Positions 18,489 through 28,722 of a stretch of 64,000 nucleotides of DNA are shown here, piece by piece (positions within the stretch are counted from its first letter, which is position 1; every line of letters begins with the position of its first letter). The stretch comes from Winogradskyella sp. PG-2 (lineage in GTDB: Bacteria > Bacteroidota > Bacteroidia > Flavobacteriales > Flavobacteriaceae), in assembly GCF_000828715.1 (NCBI RefSeq), contig NZ_AP014583.1:1548001-1612000 (forward strand). The letters are read 5' to 3'. The notes under the pieces are model-generated. The model had not been told where the DNA came from. It saw only the letters and a list, made by a program, of their open reading frames with translations, and ran no database searches. A program made the translations under genes and the position numbers.

Positions 18489-19478
18489 TTAGTGTAATAA
18501 TTTAATCACATCTTTTGCAAAATAACTCGTTATAATATCTGCACCAGCACGCTTAATAGATGTAATTTGTTCTAGCATAACGGTATCATGGTCTAACCAA
18601 CCTTTTTCTGCGGCTGCTTTAAGCATCGCATATTCACCTGAAACCTGATAAACAGCAATTGGAACCTCAAAACTATTTCTAATATCACGTACAATATCTA
18701 AATACGCTAAACCTGGTTTTACCATAACGATATCTGCACCTTCGTTAATATCCATTTCAGTTTCTCTAATAGCTTCGTCTCTATTAGCAAAATCCATTTG
18801 GTATGTTTTTTTGTCTTTAGGCACATCTACCATATCGACAGGAGCAGAATCTAGGGCATCTCTAAATGGACCATAAAATGCAGAGGCATATTTAGCTGAG
18901 TAACTCATTATACCAACGTCAATTAAGTTAGATTGATCTAATGCTTCTCTAATACCTAAAATTCTTCCATCCATCATATCACTTGGTGCCACAAAATCGG
19001 CTCCAGCTTGTGCATGAGAAACACTCATTTCTGCTAAAACTTCAACTGTAGCATCGTTAATTATCTTTCCACTTTCAATAATACCATCGTGTCCGTATGA
19101 TGAAAAAGGATCTAGAGCTACGTCTGTCATTACTAGCATATCAGGACAAACATCCTTTACTGTTTTTATAGCGCGTTGCATTAATCCATTTGGATTTAAG
19201 GCTTCAGTTCCCTTATTATCTTTTAAAGCATCATCAACTTTTACAAATAGTAATACGGACTTTAAACCTAAGTCCCAAAGTGTCTTTACTTCATCTTTAA
19301 GTAAGTCTAAACTAAAACGATAGTAGTTAGGCATAGATGCAATTTCTTCTTTCACACCTTTACCTTCTACTATAAAAAGTGGTACTAAAAAGTCGTTTGG
19401 TGAAATAATAGTTTCTCTCACTAAACTTCTAATAGCTTCATTAGTTCTTAAGCGTCTATTTCTTCTAATTGGAAACAT
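18489..19478 (-). CDS. hemB: Delta-aminolevulinic acid dehydratase (porphobilinogen synthase)
   Basis: Condenses two 5-aminolevulinate molecules to porphobilinogen, the second step of tetrapyrrole synthesis. The Schiff-base region MVKPGLAYLD and the active-site segments SYSAKYASAFYGPFRDA and DFVAPSDMMDGRI are present. The metal site reads DVALDPFSSYGHDG without the three-cysteine cluster, so it is the zinc-independent (Mg2+/K+-type) form. The frame is open to 19538, but the family start MFPIRRNRRLRTN is at 19478 and gives 329 residues, the normal length. Followed by a cytochrome c gene. Confidence 0.95.
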   Translation of the reverse strand: MFPIRRNRRLRTNEAIRSLVRETIISPNDFLVPLFIVEGKGVKEEIASMPNYYRFSLDLLKDEVKTLWDLGLKSVLLFVKVDDALKDNKGTEALNPNGLMQRAIKTVKDVCPDMLVMTDVALDPFSSYGHDGIIESGKIINDATVEVLAEMSVSHAQAGADFVAPSDMMDGRILGIREALDQSNLIDVGIMSYSAKYASAFYGPFRDALDSAPVDMVDVPKDKKTYQMDFANRDEAIRETEMDINEGADIVMVKPGLAYLDIVRDIRNSFEVPIAVYQVSGEYAMLKAAAEKGWLDHDTVMLEQITSIKRAGADIITSYFAKDVIKLLH

Positions 19479-19554
19479 AGTTTTAAATCTAAAATGATAT
19501 TGATAATGCTTATTTTTATCAAATACAAAGTTAATCATTTAAAGCCATTTACTA

Positions 19555-22191
19555 TTGTTAGAATCGTTGCGAGTTTTAGAATTTCAGTTTCCTTGGCGTA
19601 GTTATCAAGATAAAATACTGAAAAATTTTGAAGCTCATATTGCAGATTATCATTTTCATGTTATTGCACCTCCAGGTTCTGGAAAAACCATTTTAGGAAT
19701 TGAAATTTTACGACGACTTGGTAAAAAGACATTAGTTTTAGCGCCAACACTAACTATAAGAAATCAATGGCAAGATAGATTGCAGACGTTTTTTAGGGAT
19801 AATAAACGTTTTGAGTTTTGTTCCTTAGACATCAAACAACCAAATGATGTTACATTTTCAACATATCAATCACTGCATTCATTTTATAAGTCTTTTGAAA
19901 ATAAGGATGATTTTCTAGAGTTTTTTAAAAATCAAAATATAGAAACCATAGTTTTAGATGAAGCACATCATTTAAAAAACGCGTGGTGGACCTGCTTAAT
20001 TGAGTTAAAGAAGAGCAAACCTTATTTTATAGTCGCTTTAACGGCAACACCTCCATATGATAGTAGCCGATTAGAAGTCAGTAAATATTTTACACTCTGT
20101 GGTGAAGTTGATGACGAAATTTCTGTACCAGATTTAATCCGAGAAAAGGATTTGAGTCCGCATCAGGATTTTATCTATTTTTCAAAACCCTATGATTCTG
20201 AATTTAATTTTATAAATGCATATAGAGATAGCATAGCGGATTTTAAGACAGGCATCTTAAATGATGAAGCCTTTTTTTCATTGTTAGAGCAGCATCGATT
20301 ATATGTAAATCCAATAAAAAATCTTGACACAATATATTCTAATACTACCTTCTTTTCATCACTATTAATAAGGCTTAATGCAATTGGTGTTAAGATTGAC
20401 AAGACCAAATTAGAACCATTAGGTATCTTTAAGTCTGATAGGATTCGATTCCCTGAATTGGATTTACATTGGTTTGAGATTCTTTTACAAAACCTATTAG
20501 TAGAAGATCGTGAAAATTTAGAGGCGCATGAAGATTATTTAAGCACTCTAGAAAAACAACTTCGACAACTTCATATTCTTGAAAAGAACAAAGTTAATTT
20601 AACAGGCAACGAATCGCTCTATAAATCTTTGGCATTTAGCCCAAGTAAATTAGAAAGTATTGTTGAAATTGTAAATGCAGAGCGCTTATCACTAGGAGAA
20701 GACCTGAGTTTTGTTGTTTTGACTGATTATGTACGAAAAGAGTTTTTAAACACCTTAACTGAAGATACTGAATCTATTGATAAAATAGGTGTCTTACCTA
20801 TATTTTAATATATAAGAACGAGTTCTAAAAACCATACTGATTTAGCAGTACTAACAGGCACTATTGTTATTGTTCATCATTCCATTATTCATGCTGTAAA
20901 TGCCTATGGTCAAGATGAGTCATTCACCTTTGCACCTTTAAAAAGTGATAATGATTTTGTACTTGTTAAAGCTTCAAATCGCTCAAGTAAGGCTATTGTA
21001 GGTATTATGACGCGTTTGTTTGAAGATGGTATTATAAAAGTGCTTATTGGTACAAAAGCTTTATTAGGTGAATGTTGGGATGCACCTTCAATTAATAGCC
21101 TCATTTTAGCATCTTTTGTGGGTTCTTTTGTGTCATCCAATCAAATGCGAGGTAGAGCAATTCGCCGAGATACTAATAAACCCAAAAAGACGAGTAATAT
21201 TTGGCATTTGGCATGTGTGGACCCAACAGATAAGCATGGAGGCAAAGAGTTAGAATTATTAAAACGCAGGTTTGAAGCCTTTGTTGGTATTACCAATACT
21301 AAAGTTTCATTTATAGCAGATGGTTATGAGCGTATAGGAATTCCTGATGAAATTCACGCTGACGACATTGATAATCTAAACACTACCACTATTGAGCGTT
21401 CAGGAAAACGAAGTGATACAACAATGCAATGGCAAAATTCCATAGGAAATGGGAGTAAATTAACCAGGCAACTGCAACTTGAAGATTTTAAAGAAACTGA
21501 ATTTAAAGCCGAATGAAAAGTTTACTTTACTAAAGCCTCTCAATTGGTGTTTATTGAAATAGGACTCATACTTTTTACGTTTTTCTTCGGAACGATAATA
21601 GCAGCGGTTTACTTATCAATGAGTCAAGAACTATTATCAGGTATTAAAATTATTGGTTTAATCGTAGCTGTTTATGTTGCTTACAAGTTGTATAAAGTGA
21701 CTATTTATTATTTGCGTCACGGGTTTTTTCATAAAAAGCTAAAACAAATGGGATTAAGTGTTTTAGAGACTATGGATGAGATGCACATTTTAAATACGAG
21801 AAGAGAGTCAGTTAGAGTACACTCTGAAATTCTTTATAATGAAGTTGTGATTTGTAATTTAAAAGGAGCAAGTAATTTTGAAGAAGCATTCTTTTTAAAG
21901 ACCCTTAAAGAGCTTTTAGAACCTGTCGAATCACCACGTTATATTATTGTGAATACAAACGTTTTTAAGAAAGGATTTAACGTAGAGAATTTTTATCCAG
22001 TCCCTGATGTATTTGGGAAGAATAAAAAAGATGCCATGTTGTTTCACGAACAATGGAAACGTTTTATGGGAAAGAGTAAACTCATTTTTACACGTCAACC
22101 AGAAGGAAGACGTTTATTATTGAAAGCAAGATTGTTTCATCATACAAACGAACTGAAAAATAACGTTGATGATTTTACGGTTTGGAAGTAG
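19555..22191 (+). pseudogene. Broken DEAD/DEAH-box helicase gene with membrane-segment C-terminal domain (two in-frame stops)
   Basis: One frame of 879 codons runs from a TTG at 19555 to 22191, broken by TAA at 20806-20808 and TGA at 21514-21516. Piece 1 has Walker A APPGSGKTILG, DEAH at LDEAHHLKN and motif III ALTATPP. Piece 2 has helicase motifs V-VI (LIGTKALLGECWDAPSIN, QMRGRAIRRD). Piece 3 has two membrane segments and a conserved tail ending VDDFTVWK. I read them as one protein because there is no frame change or gap at either stop and the total matches helicases of this type as I remember them. The alternative is that the third piece is a separate gene starting at TTG 21544. No ATG start exists, which may be a third lesion. 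Confidence 0.75.
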
Positions 22192-22220
22192 ATCGCAAAT
22201 ACTATATACAAGGTTTGAAT

Positions 22221-22991
22221 TTAATCTAAATTCCTAATGAATTTCTCATCATTAATATAAACATCATCTTCACCTTGTTGATCAAAAGGGTTTTCTAAAT
22301 GCGCTTGAATATTATCTAAAGCCACCAAAATAACACTAAACATTATAGGTACTGCATATTGTAATCCGTAATTGTAACTGGTTACACTATGCGCAAAATG
22401 AGGCCCATAAATTATAGGTAAAATAACGATGAATATATCGCTATAAGTTCTCAAGGTTCTTGGTGTTCTATATTGATAGATATGCTTAACACGTTCAAAA
22501 GAAATCATCATTTTACTTAAAAACTGATTAGAACGTGATGCTTCTCCAGATGGCAAGCCATGAGATCGCATACTTTTAATAAATTTTGATAAATCTTTAA
22601 AACTACGGTAAACATCTTTCTCGTTTTCTTCTAATTCACTAACGGGATTTGAAAATACGTGTTTGCAAGAACTAAAAAGATTCTTAAGATGGTCTTTTAA
22701 TTCTTCTTTGAGTTCTTCAGGTGGGTTTTCTAACCAGTCAGAAACTGCAAAATATAAAGCTCGGCCATGAGCTTTAATAGCACCATATTCATCTAAAGCT
22801 ACTTCTCTACGTTTATAAGCTCCACCGATTGAAAATACTATCGGGAAAACAATCGCAGTTCCAATTAGCGTTAATGGAAAATCTGCTTTAATATGAAAGT
22901 GAAGACAAAATGCGGTTGATGCAACTGCTAACGCAGTTATAACAATGGTCTTCCAGTTTATGATTAAAAAAATACGTTTTAATAGTTTCAT
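22221..22991 (-). CDS. Bestrophin-family membrane protein
   Basis: A 256-residue protein with hydrophobic segments near 12-30, 35-52, 195-212 and 215-235 and the C-terminal bestrophin hallmark LENPFDQQGEDD. Bestrophins form pentameric anion or Na+ channels; bacterial members are assigned mostly by homology. Its start codon directly abuts the hemF stop (no intervening base), so it is translated from the hemF transcript. A link to heme metabolism is only positional. Confidence 0.75.
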   Translation of the reverse strand: MKLLKRIFLIINWKTIVITALAVASTAFCLHFHIKADFPLTLIGTAIVFPIVFSIGGAYKRREVALDEYGAIKAHGRALYFAVSDWLENPPEELKEELKDHLKNLFSSCKHVFSNPVSELEENEKDVYRSFKDLSKFIKSMRSHGLPSGEASRSNQFLSKMMISFERVKHIYQYRTPRTLRTYSDIFIVILPIIYGPHFAHSVTSYNYGLQYAVPIMFSVILVALDNIQAHLENPFDQQGEDDVYINDEKFIRNLD

Positions 22992-23894
22992 TTATACCCA
23001 GTTTTTAGGCTTTTGTAGGACTTTGATTAATTTTTCTTCTTCACTTCCAGGCTTAGGTTGATGATCATATACCCATTGCACATGAGGTGGCAAGCTCATT
23101 AGAATACTTTCTATTCTACCATTAGTTTTTAAGCCAAAAAGTGTTCCTTTATCGTGCACTAAATTGAATTCAACATAACGTCCACGACGAATTTCTTGCC
23201 AGTTGCGTTGTTCTTTTGTGTACGATAAATCTTTGCGTTTTTCTACAATAGGCACATAGGCTTCTAGAAAACTATTGCCAACGTCTGTAACAAAATCAAA
23301 CCAGTTTTGCATTGTCATTTCATTTGATCCTTTGCAGTAGTCAAAGAATAAACCACCTAAACCACGCCCTTCATTTCTATGAGAATTATAAAAATACTCA
23401 TCACATCTGGCTTTGTATTTAGGATAGAAATCGGGATTATGTTTATCACAAGCTATTTTACAAGTTTGATGAAAATGTTTAGCATCTTCATCAAAGAGAT
23501 AGTAAGGTGTAAGATCTTGTCCACCTCCAAACCACTGATCTACAATATTGTTGTCTTGATCATACATTTCAAAGTATCGCCAATTAGCATGTACTGTTGG
23601 TACCATTGGATTTTTTGGATGCAGAACAAGACTTAAGCCACAAGCAAAAAAATCAGCATCTTCTACACCAAAGTATTTTTGCATACTATCTGGTAATTTG
23701 CCATGCACACCAGAAGTATTGACTCCTCCTTTTTCAAATACAGCACCATTTTCAATTACTCGTGTTCTACCTCCTCCACCTTCTGGTCGTTCCCAAATGT
23801 CTTCTTGGAATTTTGCTTTACCATCAATCAGCTCAAGTTTTGATGAAATTTGGTCTTGTAATTCTTGTATGTAGGCGAAAAATTTATCTTTCAT
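22992..23894 (-). CDS. hemF: Oxygen-dependent coproporphyrinogen III oxidase
   Basis: Converts coproporphyrinogen III to protoporphyrinogen IX using O2, without metal or SAM. The 300-residue length and motifs match the family: RPEGGGGRTRVIENG, FGGGQDLTPYY, NRGLGGLFFD-type (RNEGRGLGGLFFDY), and EIRRGRYVEFNLVHDKGTLFGL. The dependence on O2 suggests aerobic growth. It heads a two-gene unit with the bestrophin gene. Confidence 0.96.
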   Translation of the reverse strand: MKDKFFAYIQELQDQISSKLELIDGKAKFQEDIWERPEGGGGRTRVIENGAVFEKGGVNTSGVHGKLPDSMQKYFGVEDADFFACGLSLVLHPKNPMVPTVHANWRYFEMYDQDNNIVDQWFGGGQDLTPYYLFDEDAKHFHQTCKIACDKHNPDFYPKYKARCDEYFYNSHRNEGRGLGGLFFDYCKGSNEMTMQNWFDFVTDVGNSFLEAYVPIVEKRKDLSYTKEQRNWQEIRRGRYVEFNLVHDKGTLFGLKTNGRIESILMSLPPHVQWVYDHQPKPGSEEEKLIKVLQKPKNWV

Positions 23895-24045
23895 TTTATA
23901 TAGATACCTATGATATCTTTAGAGGTTTTAACTACGGCTAAAATACAATATTAGAACAAATGCTAACTTATGATAATACTACAATTATTTTAAAAGGCTT
24001 CTTTTTATTAAGAAATTAGCTATCTATTATTTAAAGGGTATATCC

Positions 24046-25621
24046 ATGCACATTCTTAGATTTTTTTGTGTCTTCATTTTTTGTTTTTCATTTTCGAGTT
24101 CTTTATCACAAAGCAATAAGAGCTATAGCGCAAAAGATTTGGATAGTGTTTACAAAAGTTTAAAGTCTAATTTGGCAAACTACGGTTTAGATATTGCAGA
24201 AAAATGTGGTGAGCGAAAGTACATTGCTCATGCTCAATCGTATATAGGCGCAGCTTATATAAATGCTTCTGATTATAAAAATGCTTTAAAAAACTTTATC
24301 GAGTCAGAAAAAAATTACACCTCAATTAAAGATTCTCTAGGAATCGCTATGGTTAATCTAGATTTAGCCATGGTGTATTCTAATTTACAAGAAAAAGTCA
24401 GGTCTATTGAAGCGACCAAAAAAGCAGCTTTTATCTATAAGAATGCAGGTAGAGATATAAATTATGCTGTTGCATTGATAGATTTATACTCTTCTTATCT
24501 AGACATTAAAGAAACAGATAGTGTTATAAAATATTTGCCAATTGCACATAAGATAGTTGAAAACAGGCATCAACTTGCCAATGCTTATGTCTATCAACAT
24601 TATGGGAATTTGAATATTCAATTAAAGAATTATGATGAGGCTATAGAAAACTTAAAAAAGGGTTTGGAGGTTAACAAGAACATAGATGATAGTGGACTAA
24701 ACTCAAACTTTTATAATTTTTTAGTGTCTGCATACAAAGAGAAGAAAGAGTTTAATATGTCATATTTATATGCATTAAAATCTGACTCAATAACTAAAGC
24801 CATAGGCAATAATTATGATAGACTAAAAAGCCTTTTAAGTTATGCAAAAGCAAGTTATGAAGTTGGAGAAAATAGACAAAGTCACAATGCCTTTTTGAAC
24901 TATATAGAATTAAAAGATAGTATTATAGGTGAAGAAAAGCTTAAAGAGATTGCTGCTCTAGAAAAGTTTTATGAAGCTGAAAAACGGGATAATCAGATTA
25001 AAATACAGCAATAAGAAAATGATTTGCTAACCACTAAAAATAGAGCTTCTAATAACCGAAACATTGCCTTACTCATTACTTTACTCTTATTAGCTGCGAT
25101 AGCTTATGGATTAATTAATAAATTTAGATTAAGAGCAACAAAACAAAAAGCGATTACTAAAGTAAAAGAGTTAGAAAATAATAATCTTAATCAAAAAATT
25201 GAGTATCAACAGCGAGAATTAGCATCTAAAGCCCTACATATTGTCCAAAAAAATGAGCTTTTAAATGAACTAAAAACAGATTTAAACACCTTAAAAAAAG
25301 ATAGTAATACCAACAACAAGGTCAGGGCTTATTAATAAATTACGGATTGATAAACAAATAGATGATAACTGGGAACAATTCACTACTCAGTTTATGGAAA
25401 TGAATCCGAGGTTTTTCAAGAATATTACTGAATATAACAAAGAGTTAACAAAGAATGACATTAGGCTAATAGCGTTGTTAAAAATGAAATATGATTCTAA
25501 TTCAATATCATCTTTATTGAATATATCTTAAGAGGGTGTTAAAAAAGCAAGATATAGGCTGCGAAAAAAATTAGATCTACCTTCTAAAGAAAGTTTAGAA
25601 AAACATATTATGAGTTTCTAA
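24046..25621 (+). pseudogene. Broken TPR / LuxR-like helix-turn-helix regulator gene (two stops, one frameshift)
   Basis: The intact gene would encode about 525 residues: signal peptide (to about 20), TPR repeats (about 40-300), a membrane segment (NIALLITLLLLAAIAYGLI), coiled coil, and a C-terminal helix-turn-helix (LTKNDIRLIALLKMKYDSN, then GVKKARYRLRKKL), a design common in flavobacteria. Lesions: TAA at 25012-25014 in frame after KIQQ; an extra base near 25321-25327 that ends that frame at 25335 while the next frame carries on (LINKLRIDKQIDDNWEQF); and TAA at 25529-25531, just before the recognition helix. The last stop is at 25619-25621 and overlaps the convergent acetyltransferase gene. 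Confidence 0.8.
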
Positions 25622-26154
25622 TTTTTATATAATTCATATAACTCCATATCCAAAGCTTGTCCGTTTGGAGGAGTGTATTCATTTATTAAGGTTTTTTGCC
25701 ATTCAAAATTGTTGTTGATAGCAACTTTTACACTTCCTAAATTGTCTTTATGGGAAATGATTTGAAGTGTTTCTATACCTAAATTTTCAAACGCATGTTT
25801 TGATAACGCTTTTACAGCATTAGATGTTAAACCTTGCCCTTCAAAAGTGTAACCAATGCAGTAAGCAAATTCACCTTGTTTTTTATCCCAATCGAGTTCT
25901 TTAATATATATGAGTCCAGCAAGTTCTCTAGTTTCAGAATGTTTTAGTGTGAATAAAAAAACCTCCCTATTTTCAAACTGCTTAACCATTTTCTCAATAA
26001 ACAATTGTGATAAGGTTGGGTTTAAATTTTGTTCTAACGTTTTTGGGAAATAGCGCTTAAAACGATCTGCATTAGCAACGCATAAATCACAAACCTTCCA
26101 AGCATCTCCTGCATGAATTGGGTTAATTTCAAAACCACCGAATTGTGCTACCAT
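25618..26154 (-). CDS. GNAT-family N-acetyltransferase (RimJ/RimL-like)
   Basis: A 178-residue acetyl-CoA-dependent transferase of the RimJ/RimL or ribosomal-protein-acetyltransferase type; the cofactor-binding motif region is IGYTFEGQGLTSNAVKALSKHAF and the beta-bulge GSVKVAINNNFEWQKT follows. The acceptor (protein N-terminus, amine or toxin) cannot be predicted. Its ATG overlaps the stop of the EI24 gene by one base (TAATG), so translation is coupled. Its 3' end overlaps the TPR pseudogene by 4 bp, convergently. Confidence 0.85.
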   Translation of the reverse strand: MVAQFGGFEINPIHAGDAWKVCDLCVANADRFKRYFPKTLEQNLNPTLSQLFIEKMVKQFENREVFLFTLKHSETRELAGLIYIKELDWDKKQGEFAYCIGYTFEGQGLTSNAVKALSKHAFENLGIETLQIISHKDNLGSVKVAINNNFEWQKTLINEYTPPNGQALDMELYELYKN

Positions 26155-26921
26155 TACACGACTACTTTATTTTGATTAAGTAGATTATCTTGCTTTAAAA
26201 GCTCTACAGTATTTATTGAAGAGGCTGTAACACTCATTGGTAAAACTAGAATAACACCAATTACAGGAATAAATAGAAACAACATAAATATAATTCCGTT
26301 TCCAATGGCTATACCTCTATATTTTCTAACAAATTGGATACTCTTTCTGTATTTAAAATGACGTTCAAGCGTATAATCCATATTACCAAAACCAGCATAA
26401 TAAGCTTGGACTAAAAATAATAAGAACGTAGAGAATATATTTACAACAGGAATAAACTTCAGTATAAGTATAGGTATAGTAATCAGTAATTCTTTTCCTA
26501 GGTTTCTAACATTAATTCTAATACCTCTCCATAACTGTTCTTTAAAAGAAGTTTTTCTATGAGAATGTCTTTCTACACCTGTTAAATGTGCTTCAATCTT
26601 TTCTGATACAGTACTCATAAACGGAGCAGAGAATGCCATTATAATGTGTTTATATAATATTAACCCGATTGCGAGAATTACAATCCAACCTATAAATGTG
26701 GAAATAGAAATGAATATTTCTTTACCAAATTCCCAAGGCCAAATATTAGCAATAAATCTCCCAATATTATCAGATAAACCATATGCAGATAAACCAATGA
26801 TAACGGCCGTTAATACACTAATAATAATTGGAATAGCGAAATATTTCCAAAGTTTGAGCTTAGAAATAAGCTCGAAAGTTCCTATATATGCTTTTATGCC
26901 CTTTAATATGCTGTTTATCAT
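26154..26921 (-). CDS. EI24-domain (CysZ-like) membrane protein
   Basis: A 255-residue protein with about five hydrophobic segments, matching the EI24/CysZ group by the central YKHIIMAFSAPFMSTVSEKIE and the VRKYRGIAIGNGIIFMLFLFIPVIGVI hairpin. CysZ is a sulfate channel; other EI24 proteins are unassigned, so sulfate transport is only a guess here. It lies 65 bp downstream of hemE with GNAT coupled behind it. Confidence 0.75.
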   Translation of the reverse strand: MINSILKGIKAYIGTFELISKLKLWKYFAIPIIISVLTAVIIGLSAYGLSDNIGRFIANIWPWEFGKEIFISISTFIGWIVILAIGLILYKHIIMAFSAPFMSTVSEKIEAHLTGVERHSHRKTSFKEQLWRGIRINVRNLGKELLITIPILILKFIPVVNIFSTFLLFLVQAYYAGFGNMDYTLERHFKYRKSIQFVRKYRGIAIGNGIIFMLFLFIPVIGVILVLPMSVTASSINTVELLKQDNLLNQNKVVV

Positions 26922-26986
26922 ATTATGGTTTTCAGTTGGTTATAACATAAAAGACGCTTAAAAGCATTTTTAGTTACATTATAGAA

Positions 26987-28015
26987 TTAGGCTTTATATT
27001 CTTTTACAGCATCAATAAATGCTTTTGCATTATCTAATGGAATATTTGGCAAAATACCATGACCTAAATTTACAATGTATTTATCTTTTCCAAATTCGTT
27101 AATCATTTGATGCACCATTCTTTTGATTTCCGAAGGTGGTGAAAATAACCGTGTAGGATCAAAGTTACCTTGTAAGGTGATATTACCACCAGTTAAATAA
27201 CGTGCGTTACGAGCAGAGCAGGTCCAATCTACACCTAATGCAGAAGCGCCAGACTTAGACATTTCATTAAGTGCAAACCAACAGCCTTTCCCAAAAGCAA
27301 TAACTGGCGCATCGTCTTTTAAAGCATTGATAATTTGCTGAATATATTGCCATGAAAATTCTTGATAATCTACAGGTGATAACATACCTCCCCAAGAATC
27401 GAATACTTGCACGGCATTAACACCAGCTTTTACTTTCTCCTTTAAATAAGCAATGGTAGTATCTGTAATTTTCTGTAATAACTGATGCGCAGCAATAGGG
27501 TTTGTAAAGCAGAATTCTTTCGCTTTATCAAAATTCTTAGAACCTTGTCCTTGTACACAATAGCATAAGATAGTCCAAGGGGAACCAGCAAAACCAATTA
27601 ATGGTACTTCGTCATTCAATTTTTCTTTGGTTGCTTTTATAGCTTCATAAACATAGTTTAACGCCTGCTTTACATCTGGAACAATAACATTATCCACATC
27701 TTTTTGAGAACGCACTGGGTTTGGCAAATAAGGACCAAAATTAGGTTTCATCTGCACTTCAATATTCATAGCTTGTGGAATCACTAATATGTCTGAAAAC
27801 AAAATTGCAGCATCCATACCATATCTACGAATGGGTTGAACTGTAATTTCACTAGCTAGTTCAGGAGTTTGACAACGTGTAAAGAAATCGTATTTCGCTT
27901 TGATTTCCATAAACTCTGGTAGGTAACGACCAGCTTGACGCATCATCCATACAGGAGGACGGTCTACAGTTTCACCTTTTAATGCTCTTAAAAATAGATC
28001 GTTTTTAATACTCAT
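26987..28015 (-). CDS. hemE: Uroporphyrinogen decarboxylase
   Basis: Converts uroporphyrinogen III to coproporphyrinogen III by removing four carboxyl groups. The N-terminal hallmark [16 protein letters not shown] carries the substrate-binding arginines; [11 protein letters not shown] includes the catalytic-site Asp; [12 protein letters not shown] and NLGHGILPN are further family motifs. The 342 residues are normal length. It follows the cyclase gene by 8 bp in the hemA-hemCD-cyclase-hemE series. Confidence 0.97.
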   Translation of the reverse strand: MSIKNDLFLRALKGETVDRPPVWMMRQAGRYLPEFMEIKAKYDFFTRCQTPELASEITVQPIRRYGMDAAILFSDILVIPQAMNIEVQMKPNFGPYLPNPVRSQKDVDNVIVPDVKQALNYVYEAIKATKEKLNDEVPLIGFAGSPWTILCYCVQGQGSKNFDKAKEFCFTNPIAAHQLLQKITDTTIAYLKEKVKAGVNAVQVFDSWGGMLSPVDYQEFSWQYIQQIINALKDDAPVIAFGKGCWFALNEMSKSGASALGVDWTCSARNARYLTGGNITLQGNFDPTRLFSPPSEIKRMVHQMINEFGKDKYIVNLGHGILPNIPLDNAKAFIDAVKEYKA

Positions 28016-28023
28016 ATTTTTGA

Positions 28024-28719
28024 TTAGTTTTCAAATACGGCAATAGCTCTTACAGGGGAGCCTGTTCCTCCTTTTATTTTCAATGGTAATCCTATAAAAC
28101 GAAAGCGTCCTTTACCAATTAATAAGTTAAGGTTTATTAAATTTTCATAATGTGTAAAACCTAATTTACCGCATATTTTATGGACTTCTTTATTTGATAT
28201 TCCTGGAACACCAGGTGACATAGTCTCAACCCCAAAAGCAGATATTTCCTTTACACCTAACCATTCTGTAGCTTCACTAGTTATACCATGACCTTTATTC
28301 CAATTTTCAGTTCCAAAAGCTTTTTGATAATGGTTAGTACATAATAAAACGGTATCCCCTTTTTTTATCTCTATATTAGCTTTTTTACAAGCATCTTCAA
28401 TTTCATGTGCGTGTATAAGTTCTTGAAATCCTTTATGTGAAAAATCCAAACAAATACCTTCAGTATAGAACATTGAAAGCGGCATTGTATCTATTGATTG
28501 TTCTTTATATTCTTTTGCCATATGATTTATAGCATCTACATGTGTACCTGTGTGTTCTCCAAGTTCTAATTTATAAACACTTGGTGTTTTGATTTTGGGA
28601 TTTTTAATACCCTCCCATTCTTCATGAGAGTTATGCATAATTATTTTCACCTGAGGTAAGTCTTTGTATACAGGCATCCCTGAGTAGATCTCTTGGCTTA
28701 AGTCAATGATTTTTTTCAT
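28024..28719 (-). CDS. Cyclase-family metal-dependent hydrolase (kynurenine-formamidase-like)
   Basis: A 231-residue protein of the PF04199 cyclase fold. The metal-binding motif [12 protein letters not shown] is clear, with [15 protein letters not shown] and C-terminal [21 protein letters not shown]. Known members include arylformamidases, polyketide cyclases and isatin hydrolases; the substrate here is not predictable. It sits between hemCD (3-bp gap) and hemE (8-bp gap), within the heme operon. A link to heme is suggested only by position; it may be a passenger. Confidence 0.85.
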   Translation of the reverse strand: MKKIIDLSQEIYSGMPVYKDLPQVKIIMHNSHEEWEGIKNPKIKTPSVYKLELGEHTGTHVDAINHMAKEYKEQSIDTMPLSMFYTEGICLDFSHKGFQELIHAHEIEDACKKANIEIKKGDTVLLCTNHYQKAFGTENWNKGHGITSEATEWLGVKEISAFGVETMSPGVPGISNKEVHKICGKLGFTHYENLINLNLLIGKGRFRFIGLPLKIKGGTGSPVRAIAVFEN

Positions 28720-28722
28720 AGA

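Noticed and set aside
21544..22191. Independent 215-residue membrane protein gene
   Set aside because: It begins only with TTG or GTG and is in the same frame as the helicase right after a stop; I favour one broken gene, but the alternative is kept in the feature note.
20806..25531. Possible stop-codon reassignment or selenocysteine (TAA and TGA inside genes)
   Set aside because: TAA is the normal end codon of most intact genes here, and neither context looks like a catalytic selenocysteine site. Nonsense mutation is simpler.
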